NCBI RefSeq assembly: GCF_002127325.2
Contig: NC_035444.2
Coordinates: 84,185,675-84,249,674 of the forward strand
DNA length: 64,000 nucleotides
Direction: 5' to 3'
From: Helianthus annuus
Taxonomy: Eukaryota > Streptophyta > Magnoliopsida > Asterales > Asteraceae
The position numbers and the translations under genes were made by a program. Of the stretch, positions 21,661-33,507 are shown in pieces (the first letter of the stretch is position 1; each line of letters starts with the position of its first letter). Under the pieces are notes generated by a model. The model searched no databases, was not told the origin of the DNA, and saw nothing but the letters and a program-made list of their open reading frames with translations.

Positions 21661-24600
21661 AAGCTCAACAGCGGGGATAGAATCCAAGCGTGGATATCGG
21701 TACGTCTCATAATAGTCAATGTTACGCTCTATTTGACAGTATTGTCAAATTTTAGCTTTAGAAAATATAGTTGTTTTAGTAGTAAGTAACCTAGATACCT
21801 AGTTCTCGATAGAACAAGCCTAACGGAAGCTTCGATGTGATAATTGGGATGGACTGGTTGTCGAACAACCCAGCGGAGATTGTCATCCGCACCCCGACGA
21901 CGAACGGAGAAATGATGGTGATTCATGGAGCAGGATACGCTCCTACGGATCATCAGGCAAAGAAGACACAAAAATTTTCGCACAAAGGATGTGTTGCATT
22001 CTTGGCTCATGTCGTGGAAAAAGAAGCCGAAGAACCAAAACCCGAAGACATCCCTGTGATTGGAGAATACCCCGAAGTCTTCCTCGAAGACTTGCCGGAA
22101 TCGTCTCCTCAACGATTAGTCGAATCCCGCGTCAACTTAATTCCAGGCACTGCACCCGTAGTCAATGCATCGTAGCGACTTACATTTTCGGAGATGCAAG
22201 GATTGACAGAGAAGCTTTAGCAATGGATAGAGAAGGAAGATAACAGATCAAAATTCGCTTTTGGGGTAACCCCATTACCACTCGAATAAACATCATCTAC
22301 CGGGAGCTGAACAAGCCGGCGATCAAGAATAGATACCCTCTGCCAAGAATTGATGATCTGTTTGATCAACTGCAAGGTTCAAGCTTTTACTCAAAGATCG
22401 ACTTGCGATCTGGATACCATCAGTTAAGGATACAAGAGGAAAGTATCCCGAAGACAGCCTTCAGAACTCGTTATGGACACTACGAGTTCCTTGTTATGTC
22501 GTTTGGTTTGACAACGCACCTGCAGTGTTTATGGACTTGATAAATAGAGTTTGCAAGCCGTACTTGGAAAGATCATGATTGTGTTATCAACGACATCTTG
22601 ATTTATTCAAGAACAAAGGCTGAGCACGAACAACATCTAAGAGCTATTTTGGAACTGCTAAAGAAAGAGCAGCTGTATGCCAAATCCTCTAAGTGCGAGT
22701 TTTGGCTACACGAAGTCCAATTCCTTGGGCACGTGGTAAATGGAGATGGAATCCACGTGGATCCCACCAAGATCGAAGCGATTAAGAATTGGGAAACGCC
22801 AAAGACGCCAACCAAGATTCGACAATTCTTGAGTTTGGCTGGCTACTATCAAGGGTTCATTAAGGATTTTTCTAAGATCGCTCAACCATTGACGCTCCTC
22901 ACACAGAAAGATAAGAAGTTTGATTGGGAAATCAAACAGGAAGAAGCGTTCCAGATATTGAAGGATAAGCTCTGCAATGCGTCAAACTTAGCACTACCGG
23001 AGGGTACAGATGATTTCGTGGTATACTGTGACGCTTCGCGTCAAGGATTGGGCTGTATGTTGATGCAACGCCAAAAGGTTACTGCCTACGCATCACGCCA
23101 ATTGAAAGTACACGAAGAGAACTATACCAAACATGATTTGGTGCTAGGCGTAGTGATATTTGCACTGAAGATCTGGAGACACTACCTTTATGGTACGAAG
23201 TGTACGATCTTCACAGATCACAAGAGCCTACAGCATATATTCAACCAGACAGAATTGAATATGAGGCAAAGACGATGGGTTGAGCTGTTGAATGACTACA
23301 ACTGCGAGATAAAGAATCATCCAGGGAAGGCGAATGTGGTCGCCGATACCCTAAGTCGAAAAGAAAGGATCAAGCCCATAAGGGTTAGGGCTTTAGAAAT
23401 GATTATTCAAACCGACCTTTCCTCACGCATTCGTACAGCGCATAAAGAAGCTCTCAAGGAGAGAAACCTTGCAGAGGAATATCTCCGTGGGATGGAGAAG
23501 TTATTGGTACCAAACAGGGAAGGAACGTTGTGTTTTGAGAAAAGGATTTGGGTTCTTTTGTTTGGAGGTCTAAGGAAGGTTATTTTCGATGAAGCTCACA
23601 AGTCACGGTACTCTATCCACCCTGGAGCGGATAAGATGTACCAGGATCTTAAAGATTGTTATTGGTGGCCTAGGATGAAAGGCGATGTTGCTGTTTATGT
23701 GAGCAAGTGACTAACATGCGCCAAGGTTAAAGCGGAATACCAGAAGCCTTCGGGACTTCTGCAACAACCAGAGATTCCCAAGTGGAAGTAGGAACAAATC
23801 TCCATGGATTTTGTTACAAAATTGCCAAGAACGCCAAGAGGCCATGACACTATTTGGGTGATAGTGGATCGATTAACGAAGTCAGCACACTTCTTGCCTA
23901 TCCGAGAAAAGGATAATACAAGCAAATTGGCTGAAATTTACATGAGAGAGATTGTTACACGCCATGGAGTACCTCTCTCGATCATCTCCGATAGGGACGG
24001 AAGGTTCGTATCAAGGATATGGCAATCCTTCCAAGAAGCTTTTGGCTCGAAGTTGAATATGAGCACCGCGTTTCACCCGCAGACCGACGGTCAAAGCGAG
24101 CGGACGATACAGACTTTGGAAGATATGCTGAGAGCATGTGTTATGGATTTGGGCGGTAGCTGGGATAAGCATTTGCCTCTGGATGAGTTTTCATACAACA
24201 ACAGCTACCATACCAGTATTAGTGCCGTGCCATTCGAAGCTTTATATGGGCGCAAATGCAGATCACCGCTCTGTTGGTCTGACACCGGTGATAGACAGTT
24301 GGTTGGTCCTGATGTAGTCCAGGAAACCACCGATAAGATTGCACAGATACGAGATCGCATCAGTGCGGCTCGTGACCGGCAGAAAGCCCACGCGGATCGA
24401 AGTAGGAAACCTCTAGAGTTTGAGGTTGGTGATATGGTTTTGTTGAAGGTATCACCCTGGAAGGGTGTGGCACGCTTTGGGAAGCGTGGAAAGTTGAATC
24501 CGTGATATATTGGTCCGTTCAGAATTTTGGGAAGGAATTGGGACTGTAGCATACAAGCTGGACTTACCTGCTGAACTAAATGGAGTTCACGATACATTCC

Positions 24601-24810
24601 ATGTATGCTACCTGAAGAGAAGTCCAACACAAGATACCGTTGCCATTCCTACCGACGAAATTCATGTTGACGACACGCTCCACTTCGTTGAAGAAACTGT
24701 TGAGGTCACGGATTGGAAGGTAAACAAGACCCGCCGGAGCAGTGTCAAGCTCGTCAAGGTTCGTTGGAATGCCAGACATGGTCCTGAATTCACCTAGGAG
24801 CGTGAGGACC
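21661..24810 (+). pseudogene. pol: Broken pol of F: protease, RT, RNase H, integrase, chromodomain-like end
   Basis: The protease is shortened and lacks a DTG active site (FDS-I at about 21732-21746), but its end is readable (IIGMDWLSNN, 21837-21866). The reverse transcriptase start is deleted; from about 22300 come [18 protein letters not shown] and [11 protein letters not shown], then a frame break near 22510, and the catalytic YVDD region reads VIND (about 22583-22597). The frame 22598-23710 has RNase H ([15 protein letters not shown]) and the integrase zinc region. Stops at 23708 and 23788 precede the integrase core ([32 protein letters not shown]) at 23804-24505. After another break, 24510-24797 ends with a chromodomain-like VKVRWNARHGPEFT. 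It cannot be active. Confidence 0.88.
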
Positions 24811-24896
24811 GAATGAAAGAGAAATACCCCCACTTATTTCCTAAGAACCCTGCTTCTACAAGCAGAACTTAAAATTTCGGGACGAAATTTTTCTAA

Positions 24897-24907
24897 CGGG
24901 GGGAGAA
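24897..24907 (+). other. Polypurine tract of element F
   Basis: CGGGGGGAGAA lies directly before the second LTR start TGTGACAACC. Confidence 0.8.
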
Positions 24908-27900
24908 TGTGACAACCCTCACTAAACCCGGTATCCGTACGATTTAATTAATAATTAATTGCTGCTTAATTACTATGCTTACTTGAAATTACTGATGAAC
25001 TGCTACTTGATTTCTGATACTTGTATACTCCTGCATCATACTTTGATTTCCGTCACTACATTACTTACATACTGAACTCTAGTGACAAACATGATGCACA
25101 AAAGCACAGTAGCACTATGAACGGATAACCTATTGAACATGCTGATAAAGCCAGCATCAGGCAGACACTGCCTCTAAGGCCTGTATGAGCCAGAAATATT
25201 TTACTACACCCATAGTGAGTGTAGGGATACAAGGGTTGTAGAACTGCGTCTCTAGGGATAAGTTATAGTGACCGGATGTGCCTAAAACGTACTCTAAGCA
25301 CAAAACACAGCACTTTAATTAACATACCAACTTCTGGCTAACTAATAAAGTGCCAAAACATGAGGAAAATATTCCTGACACTTTGGGGAATAAGTTGTTT
25401 CACTAAAAATGATATTTACGACACTTAAAAGCTTTGTTAAGCACTTTAACGGATTACTATCCAACCGAACAACCGGACTATACACGGGACATAAAAATAT
25501 TGACAGTAACATTATTGGTCTCTTTCTGAGCCAGTTAGGGTCCCTGAATACCCTAACACCCGCATTAAAGCACAACACACTAGTAACCGAGTTAAACTCT
25601 AAACTAACAAAGTTAACCTAACTAATACTTAACCTTTAGTTGAAATCGAACCAAGACCCCCCCCCCAAATGAAACCGTCCCCATGTAAGGGGGACATACT
25701 TGGTACTTTGGTGATTAAAATAATCACCCTTGTTTGATATCTAACCTACACTTGAACCATTGGTTAATGAACAAGGATTTATCTATAAGTAGTAGACTTG
25801 GCACAAGAGTTCATCACATTCCATTTTTCCACCTCAAAAACATCTCTCTCTCTATACAAGGGTCGGCCGAACACCCCCTTGATCATACACCATATTTTCG
25901 ATTTTGTTCTTCACATTCCAATCATCTACAAGCTTCAAGGATCACACATAAGGAGTCTTGGAGCAAACGGAAGACGAAGGACCTCTCTACCTTGCTTTTA
26001 TCCACCTCTTTTTCGCATAGATTCTTCCCTAGCCTCGAGCTAGAGGTATAATGCTTAAAACTCGTACTCGAACTAATCTAAGGTGGTTAATAAGATATAT
26101 GATGATTAAAACTCGGAATCTTGCATTTTGAACCATTAAAGTCTACTAAAATTACAAGTATTGTTGGTTAAAAGCATATAAGTTGTGTAAAAGTTGTAGT
26201 AACTGAAATTTGTGGTTACCTAGACCCGATCTACGTTGTGGTAGCTCGGATCATCATTTAACCCGGTTTGGTTAAGATCATGGATCTTGACATAAGCTTG
26301 TTTTGAATGAGACAAGGGTTAAAAAGTGAAACTCTACCACACGAGAAACATGAACTTGTGTAAAAGTATTTTTACTTGTAAAATAGTGTTTGAAACTAGC
26401 GGATCTACGTATGTACAAATGGTATTTTCAAAGAACCACGTATCAAAGAAAACATGTTTTCTAAAAACCACAAGTGTGTAGACACTTGTGAAATGAAAGG
26501 TTCGACAAAATAACAAACTTGTAAAAGATGACGAGAAGTTGTAAAGATGGATTTACTTTAAAAAAAAACAAGGTTTTTACGAGATCGATCTACTTTATAT
26601 AAAGATCCACAAAGAATAATGGGATTTACACTATAGTTTTCGGAAAAACTACAAGTTCATGCGATTATGCGATTTACATACTTGTCGACTGGTTTGATGT
26701 GTCGGAAATTGTTTGATTGAATAAAGAAGTTGTTGAAATTGATTTTGTAAAAGAAAATGATACGCTTGAAAGCGTGGCCACCTCCAGTTACAGAGGAAAC
26801 TCTGGCGAAATTTTTCTAAAAACCTAACACTTAGAATTATTTACACTACAAGTGTTAGAATTATTTTTGATATGTTTTCAAAGTATATTTCGCCACGACT
26901 TTATTACAAATATTCGGAGGTGGGATTTTCACAAAACTAAACGTGATAAATATATATTTAGTAAATATATTTTCACCACACTGTTTATGATTATTTTGTG
27001 AAAATACATAAATATTATTTTTAGAGTAAAAATAATATTTCGAACGATAACATATCCAAAATAATACAAACGCTTACACGACAAACATATAAGTTACACC
27101 GGTAATTATTATTACCACTTAATCGTTAAAACGTAACTTGCGCATTATACGGAAATATTCATGAACGCGTATTTTGTCAACGTATTATTTTTGGAAGTAT
27201 TATGTGAAATGGAAATATAATATTTTTGAGAAAAATATTTATATTTTGGAATTAGAAGTAAAAATATATTAAGTGAGACTTAATGATATAATTCAAACGC
27301 ACATGTATTAAATCCCCCATCCTTGGGAAGGAGATTAACTACCAAGTACATACGAAAAGTAAACCCGAAATAGTTGTCTAACTATTTCCCAAAAACTTAA
27401 ACTATAAAGCTAAGGTACGGCCGTCCGTCTAATAGAATTAGCACATGTAGGTCGTTGCACAGCTGCCTAATTTGGAGTGCTTGGTAGAGACGCACCGACT
27501 GTGAGTTCATGTCCCCCTTTTCTCTTAACTGTTTTCAGTTTTCTAAACTGCGGGGGTGAAATACATGTTACTATGATTACGAATATTTCTTACATGGTAT
27601 GGTCAGCTAAGGAAGGAACTGTTAGATTATGAGATTTGGGTAGGTGAGACCTTAAGAACATTAGTCCTCGTAGTACGATCGAGGGATACAAGTGATAGGC
27701 CTATTTGAGCATAACAAACCCCACCCATGCGCCCTAAGGTTGGACCATGTGGTGACTTTGTCTTAACACCACCCATGCGCCCGCAGGTTGGACCATGTGG
27801 TGACCTTGTCTTAACACCACCCATGCGCCCGCAGGTTGGACCATGTGGTGACCTTGTCGTAACACCACCCATGCGCCCACAGGTTGGACCATGTGGTGAC

Positions 27901-28426
27901 CTTGTCCTATCCCCTCCCATGCGCCCGCAGGTTGGACCATGTGGTTACAAATTAACTGATATGTTTCCTTATTTGCTTTCATACCAGAGTTTACAAAATA
28001 TTCACACTTGCAATGATTATAAAGGTTTACTCGCGCGCACATACTAAACACATGAACTCGCTCAACATTATTGTTGATTTTTCAACTTACATGTATTTCA
28101 GGGAATTAAAGGATCTGGCACGGTATGGCACGTTTTCCCGCTGCACTAGTTTCCGAGGTCATCCAGGGTTTAGGGAATGTGACTCTTTCCTGGACAAGTC
28201 ACAGTCCTTAAACTGTGTTTATGCTATACTTAAGTTTGTAATGTTGTTGAACAAGGTTGTGGTTGTTAGGGCGTATTCCCGTTAAAACAATGGTATTGTA
28301 TTTGGTTTTCAAAACTTAATGGATGATCTTGCATGTTTTTAATTCATATAGCTTTGTTATGATTAAGCTATGGTATTGAGAAGTCACACCAAATTAACCA
28401 CGCTTCTGCAAAGCCAGGGTGTGACA
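24908..28426 (+). repeat. Second LTR of element F
   Basis: 3,519 bp, nearly identical to 14571-18090. It is followed not by host DNA but by another primer-binding site (28430-28443) and interior sequence. Confidence 0.92.
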
Positions 28427-28429
28427 GCT

Positions 28430-28443
28430 TGGTATCAGAGCTC
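28430..28443 (+). other. Second primer-binding site of F
   Basis: TGGTATCAGAGCTC, same position relative to the LTR as at 18094. It shows that the middle LTR also serves as the 5' LTR of a second unit. Confidence 0.88.
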
Positions 28444-28589
28444 TGATCATAGCGAACTAGGATTCCTTCTCGAGTCTAGACTATGATCACTAGGGCTCTC
28501 ACGAAAACATTTTTACTGCATACCACTTAAGTCCAGATCCAAAACCTTTTTATAAACAAATGTTGAGCACATTTTATCTATTTATTTTT

Positions 28590-28976
28590 AGGCTCAGTCT
28601 TGGAGGCTGAGGCTCGGTCTTGGAGGCCGAGGCTCGATCTCGGAGATCGAGGTAGATGGCTAGTGAGACTAGGAGGAGTAGGCTCAGTCTTGAAGGCTGA
28701 GGCTCGGTCTTGGAGACCGAGGCTCGATCTGAGAGGTCGAGGTAGATGGCTAGTAAGACTAGGGAGAGTAGGCTCAGTCTTGGAGGCTGAGGCTCGGTCT
28801 TGGAGGCCGAGGCTCGATCTGAGAGGTCGAGGTGGATGATAGAGCAGTCTTAGAGACTGGAAGGAATTTGGCTAGTGGGACTAGGAATGTCAGTCTTAGA
28901 GACTGGGAAGAATTTGGCTAGTGGGACTAGGAGTGTCAGTCTGGGAGGCTGGGAGGCTAGTGGGACTAGGAGAAGT
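28590..28976 (+). ncRNA. Mini-hairpin array, second unit of F
   Basis: Copy of 18254-18640 with units at 28590, 28680 and 28770. One hairpin loop differs (CTCGATCT CGG AGATCGAG here, AGG in the first unit) while the stem is unchanged. Confidence 0.63.
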
Positions 28977-30152
28977 ATTTGATTGCTTATTGACTAACAT
29001 GTTTATATGATAATATGATTGATTGTTATACGTATGAGTATTTGTGTTACAAACGTCATGGACACTACGAATCCCATGGGCATCAGACGACATAGTTTCA
29101 TCGGAGCACGAGGTGTACATTTCCGATACTACCGGCACAGACAATAACGACTTCCAGCCCTTTTGCGCTACCTGAAGTCGTAGCAGAGCCTACTGATGGC
29201 CATCTTGTAGGGAATTTGCCACTCGCGGTGATCCCTGCTCCTGTGCCCCCTTGCCGCTTATCCCATTGTTGATATGCCCCCGACGTGGCCTCTGACGACG
29301 ATAACGATCTACTAGAGGAGGACCTATTCGAGGGCGAGGCCCTATTGCTGCTGGTATTAGCCTACTGCTTGCGGACGCTCCTGCAGGGGAAACTCATGCC
29401 CATTCCCCTGTCCCAGACTCATTTGAGTTGCTAACATCCGCATTTTCGCATATACAGGGAGTGCAGCACCATTCACACAACGCCGACCCTGATACAGCAT
29501 CATCGGCTGCACCGGTTCCCGCACATAGCTTTGAGTTTGATCACAGTATTGAGGGTGATCTTGTTCTTTCACCCAGTTTTGATCCAGACCATGACCTTGA
29601 GTTCATACACTTAGACCAGCCCTTGGAGGATCCTGCAACCCCCCTGTGATGGTTGATCCAGCTGATTTTTGAGACGGAGTTTGTTGATCCGGAGCCAGCC
29701 GTGGCCCTGAGCCAGGCGTTGCTCCTGACCCCGCATTGGAGCATGACCCTGTTCATGCCAATGCACCTGCTATCGCTCCTTGGTTGATCATCTGCTTGGA
29801 CGAGAGAATATGTGGGGTAACTGTGCAAGATAATTTATTATTACGGGGGCCCACGTAATAACGACTTGTAGTGCACAGAAATCCCGGTGGACTCTGCGAG
29901 TCAAGCTAATGGAAACGAATGTAGTAGGAAATAACTAATGACCAAGGCGATGTAGCCTCGAGTTCATTCTATTACAAGCATCAAGCCAAATTGGCAAGCC
30001 TATGTGAAGGCCTAGTAATTTATTTCCCCACCCATACATTGAGTATATTTACGTGTAAAATTAGGTGAGTACATGATGGCTTATGGTGCTATGTATCTCA
30101 TAGACAATTGGAAAGTTGTCTAACCCACTTCATGCCATTTCGGCAGAAGAGA
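28977..30152 (+). other. Leader of second F unit
   Basis: Near-identical copy of 18641-19816 with the same decayed acidic coding traces. No intact gene. Confidence 0.45.
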
Positions 30153-30683
30153 ATGCCACCCAGGCGTGACACAAACACTAGTATGTTGCCAGGGATAGAA
30201 GCCGACCTGCAAAAACGCAACTCACAGGCAATTGCATGACATGAAGCTCTCCGTTTTTAGCACAGCAATGGCACTACTGGAAATAACCCCCCCAGCTGAC
30301 CGCACCTATAAGTAGTTCCTGAACTGCAAGCCTTTGAACTTCGACGAAACAGGAAGCGCCATTGCATTTGTTTGTTGGTCCGAAAAGATTGACCCCATTC
30401 TAAGAAAGACTAACTGTTCGCCCCAACAGAGTGATACCTTTACCTCGGGGCATTTCTAGACGGCACACTCTCATGGTGGGACCATCAGGTTCAGGCCCTT
30501 GACACAGATGCTGCTTATGCACTGAGCTGGGATGAGCTCAAGGAAATGATGGAGGAAAAATGTGGTTCTAAGACTGGAATCCAGAAGCTTGAGATAGAGT
30601 CCTGGAATTTGAAAATGGACGAACCAGAGATTCCTGAACATGTCCAGCGATCGCACGACTTGCCTAGGGTCGTCACCTACTAA
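30153..30683 (+). pseudogene. gag: First, decayed gag copy in second F unit
   Basis: Counterpart of 19817-20347, with the same stops and the same truncation before the knuckles. The duplication of gag therefore predates the tandem duplication of F. Confidence 0.72.
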
Positions 30684-30901
30684 GTCATTGATGTTGTATG
30701 ATACAGTTGGGTACCTGTAAACCTTACATTCTGGTCTCGATTTGTGGTAATGAAATCGAAGTAATCTATTGTTTATGTCCTATGACATGAGATGTTATGT
30801 GATTGATTTATTGATAACATGAGATGTTATGTGTTGATATTGTTGTATACTCACGCACATTTTACTTACTATGACCTGACCCGTACGATCATCATAGGAA
30901 G

Positions 30902-31996
30902 ATGCCTCCAAGACGGGATGTATGCATACCCACCAATGAGGCGGAACTTCAGGGAATCATTGCTGCAGTCATCGCACAATACGAGGCCCATCACTCCGAG
31001 CGCAACGGAGGTACCTAAGGAAATAACCCACCCAACGGCTGCACCTACAAGCAGTTCTTAGGCTGCCAACCCCTACATTTCGACGGCACTGGGGGTGTCG
31101 TAGCCTTCGTACGCTGGATTGAGAAGACGGACACTGTTTTGCGTGCGAGCAAATGCGCCCCAAGAGAACAGGTCACGTACATTTCCGGGTTGTTCCGAGA
31201 TGGGGCTCTGTCATGGTGGAAACTTCAGGTTCAGACAATGGGCGAGGCTGCTGCGTATGCTCTATCATGGGACGAGCTGAAAGAACTAATGCATAAAAAG
31301 TACTGTTCGAGAACAGAAAGCCAGAAGGTAGAAACTGAGTTCTGGAACTTGAAGATGGAAGGTCCAAAAATAGTTGAGTATGTGGAGAAGTTCCAAGTTC
31401 TATCGCGTATCGTTCCTTACATGGTAGATCCGGAGTTTAAAAGGATTGAGCGTTTCATTTGGGGATTGGCACCCCAAATCATGAGCATGGGAACGGCATC
31501 AAAGCCTGCCACAATCTCTGAGGCCATCAATCTAAGTGTAGCCCTGACGGAAGAGGCAATCAGGATGAACAAATTTTCAGCCTCTGAGGAGAAGAAGGAG
31601 ACTCATGTAGAGTCATCTGGGGACAACAAGAGGAAGTTGGCGAATTTCAAACAGGGTACCCAGTCGAGTAGCGACGACAAGGCCAAAAAGAGAAAAGAGT
31701 ACACGGGTATCCTACCAAAGTGCGACAACTGTCGACGTCACCATAACGGGCGGTGTAGATATGGAAAATGTGGTAACTGTGGCAAGGTGGGACATGTCAA
31801 GGAAACATGTCGGCAAGGTACTGAACATGGAAATAGAGGTCAAGATGGTAACGGAAATCACGGAGGAAATAACGACGACGACAACTATCAAGGTAGGGAT
31901 GGTGACAATCAAGGCGGTGGCCAAGCATGTTTTAATTGCGGTGATGTGGGGCATTTCAGGAAGTATTGCCCTAAGAACACTCAGGCACGTGGATGA
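30902..31996 (+). pseudogene. gag: Second gag copy in second F unit, nonsense codon
   Basis: Same length and knuckles as 20566-21660, but TCA is changed to TAA at 31016-31018 (codon 39), so the full protein is not made. Downstream of that stop the frame is open to 31996 and retains both zinc knuckles. A few other substitutions distinguish it, for example V to G near 31490. Confidence 0.85.
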
Positions 31997-32512
31997 AAGC
32001 TCAACAGCGGGGATAGAATCCAAGCGTGGATATCGGTACGTCTCATAATAGTCAATGTTACGCTCTATTTGACAGTATTGTCAAATTTTAGCTTCAGAAA
32101 ATATAGTTGTTTTAGTAGTAAGTAACCTAGATACCCAGTTCTCGATAGAACAACCCTAACGGAAGCTTCGATATGATAATTGGGATGGACTGGTTGTCGA
32201 ACAACCCAGCGGAGATTGTCATCCGCACCCCGACGACGAACGGAGAAATGATGGTGATTCATGGAGCAGGATACGCTCCTACGGATCATCAGGCAAAGAA
32301 GACACAAAAATTTTCGCACAAAGGATGTGTTGCATTCTTGGCTCATGTCGTGGAAAAAGAAGCCGAAGAACCAAAACCCGAAGACATCCCTGTGATTGGA
32401 GAATACCCCGAAGTCTTCCTCGAAGACTTGCCGGAATCGTCTCCTCAACGATTAGTCGAATCCCGCGTCAACTTAATTCCAGGCACTGCACCCGTAGTCA
32501 ATGCATCGTAGC
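31997..32512 (+). pseudogene. pol: Start of pol in second F unit, cut at 32512
   Basis: Protease end (IIGMDWLSNN from 32173) and the linker to reverse transcriptase, ending at a TAG also present in the first unit (22173-22175). Identity with the first unit ends at 32512, where B's non-coding sequence begins. The reverse transcriptase, integrase and any third LTR are missing. Confidence 0.85.
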
Positions 32513-33507
32513 CAAAAATAAGCAGAAATAAAATCTTTTTGGATTTTATAATGTGTTCTAAACTAAGAAATAAAATGTAGAAAAACTTAAATGCAGAAAG
32601 TAAACAAAGTAAACTATATACAAACTTATTTTTGGCGAGCGTGTCAGGGAATCATATCAGCTTTTCAGACAAATTACTAGTACCGTTAAGCTTCATTACA
32701 TGCTCAGACTTAAACAATTCACCTCGATCATCGGTATACTGATCCATCTTAAATTCTCACACAGATTTCAATCTATTCAGGATACGATTTAGATGACTTA
32801 TGAACTTAGCTCATTCAGGTGTCCCACCTTTTGAATATACTCCCGTATCCAGAATCCCAAATATTCAGTCTTACAGGTGAGTATACCACAAATGATATCT
32901 GTTAGGGGTTAAATGCGAGGGCCGTGAGAGCTCAGGTCGATACTTCCGTATACGCAGAGAGATAACGGCTTCGACTTTCTGGTGTGTCCCCTTTAGAGGA
33001 TCTTTTAATTACAACAGCAGCGACTATCAATTTTATTGTTTCATCAGCTTGCTGAGGGCGATGCGATGTTTCAAGCATTTTCAGAAAGTATTATTCGGGG
33101 ACTATGTCAGTACTTCCATACAGCAAAAGTCCCGGAATAATACCCCAGATATCACAGAGTATAAAGACCTAGTATCTCAGAATATAGGACCTTTCAAACG
33201 AGATTGCAGGGGTTACCTATATATCCAAGTAGTGTTCCCCACAAATTTCACAAGTTTGAAATTTTAGGTTTATATCCCGAATAAATCTACTAAATGTGCG
33301 AAAACCTATCGACACATCATTAGTGAGACTGTTTAACTCATTTAGACTTTACAATTCTTTAGCATACTGTAATTGTCTAGCCGATGTACTATCATTTTCC
33401 CTTTATACACAAGCTCTTTTTCAGTTTTATCATGTTTTTGTATTTTTGCATTTTTTACTGTTTTTGTATTTTCTGAAAATATATCTATATACATCTATCT
33501 ACTCCCC
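32513..33507 (-). other. 3' non-coding region of element B
   Basis: It follows B's pol stop and contains the conserved 412-nt block (32832-33243). Its expected 3' LTR should lie to the left but has been deleted together with the end of F. The frames at 33049-33511 on the plus strand are shadows. Confidence 0.8.
32832..33243 (-). other. Conserved non-coding block, copy in element B
   Basis: 412 nt, matches A 11531-11942 and E 37642-38052 in reverse orientation, as expected for minus-strand elements. The position between pol and the 3' LTR is the same relative place as in A and E. Confidence 0.75.

Larger units (their letters stand above)
14571..32512 (+). mobile_element. Element F: Tekay-like gypsy, tandem and truncated
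   Basis: Order: LTR (14571-18090), interior (18091-24907), LTR (24908-28426), then 4.1 kb of a second interior ending abruptly at 32512 inside pol. The two units are offset by about 10,336 bp and are nearly identical, sharing most lesions. This is the product expected from unequal recombination between LTRs followed by a deletion. Lineage evidence is the Retrotrans_gag domain with knuckles, the order RT, RNase H, integrase, and a chromodomain-like C-terminus (VKVRWNARHGPEFT). Assignment to Tekay (Del) is from recognition. It is inserted in B's 3' LTR; the right flank is lost. Confidence 0.9.
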
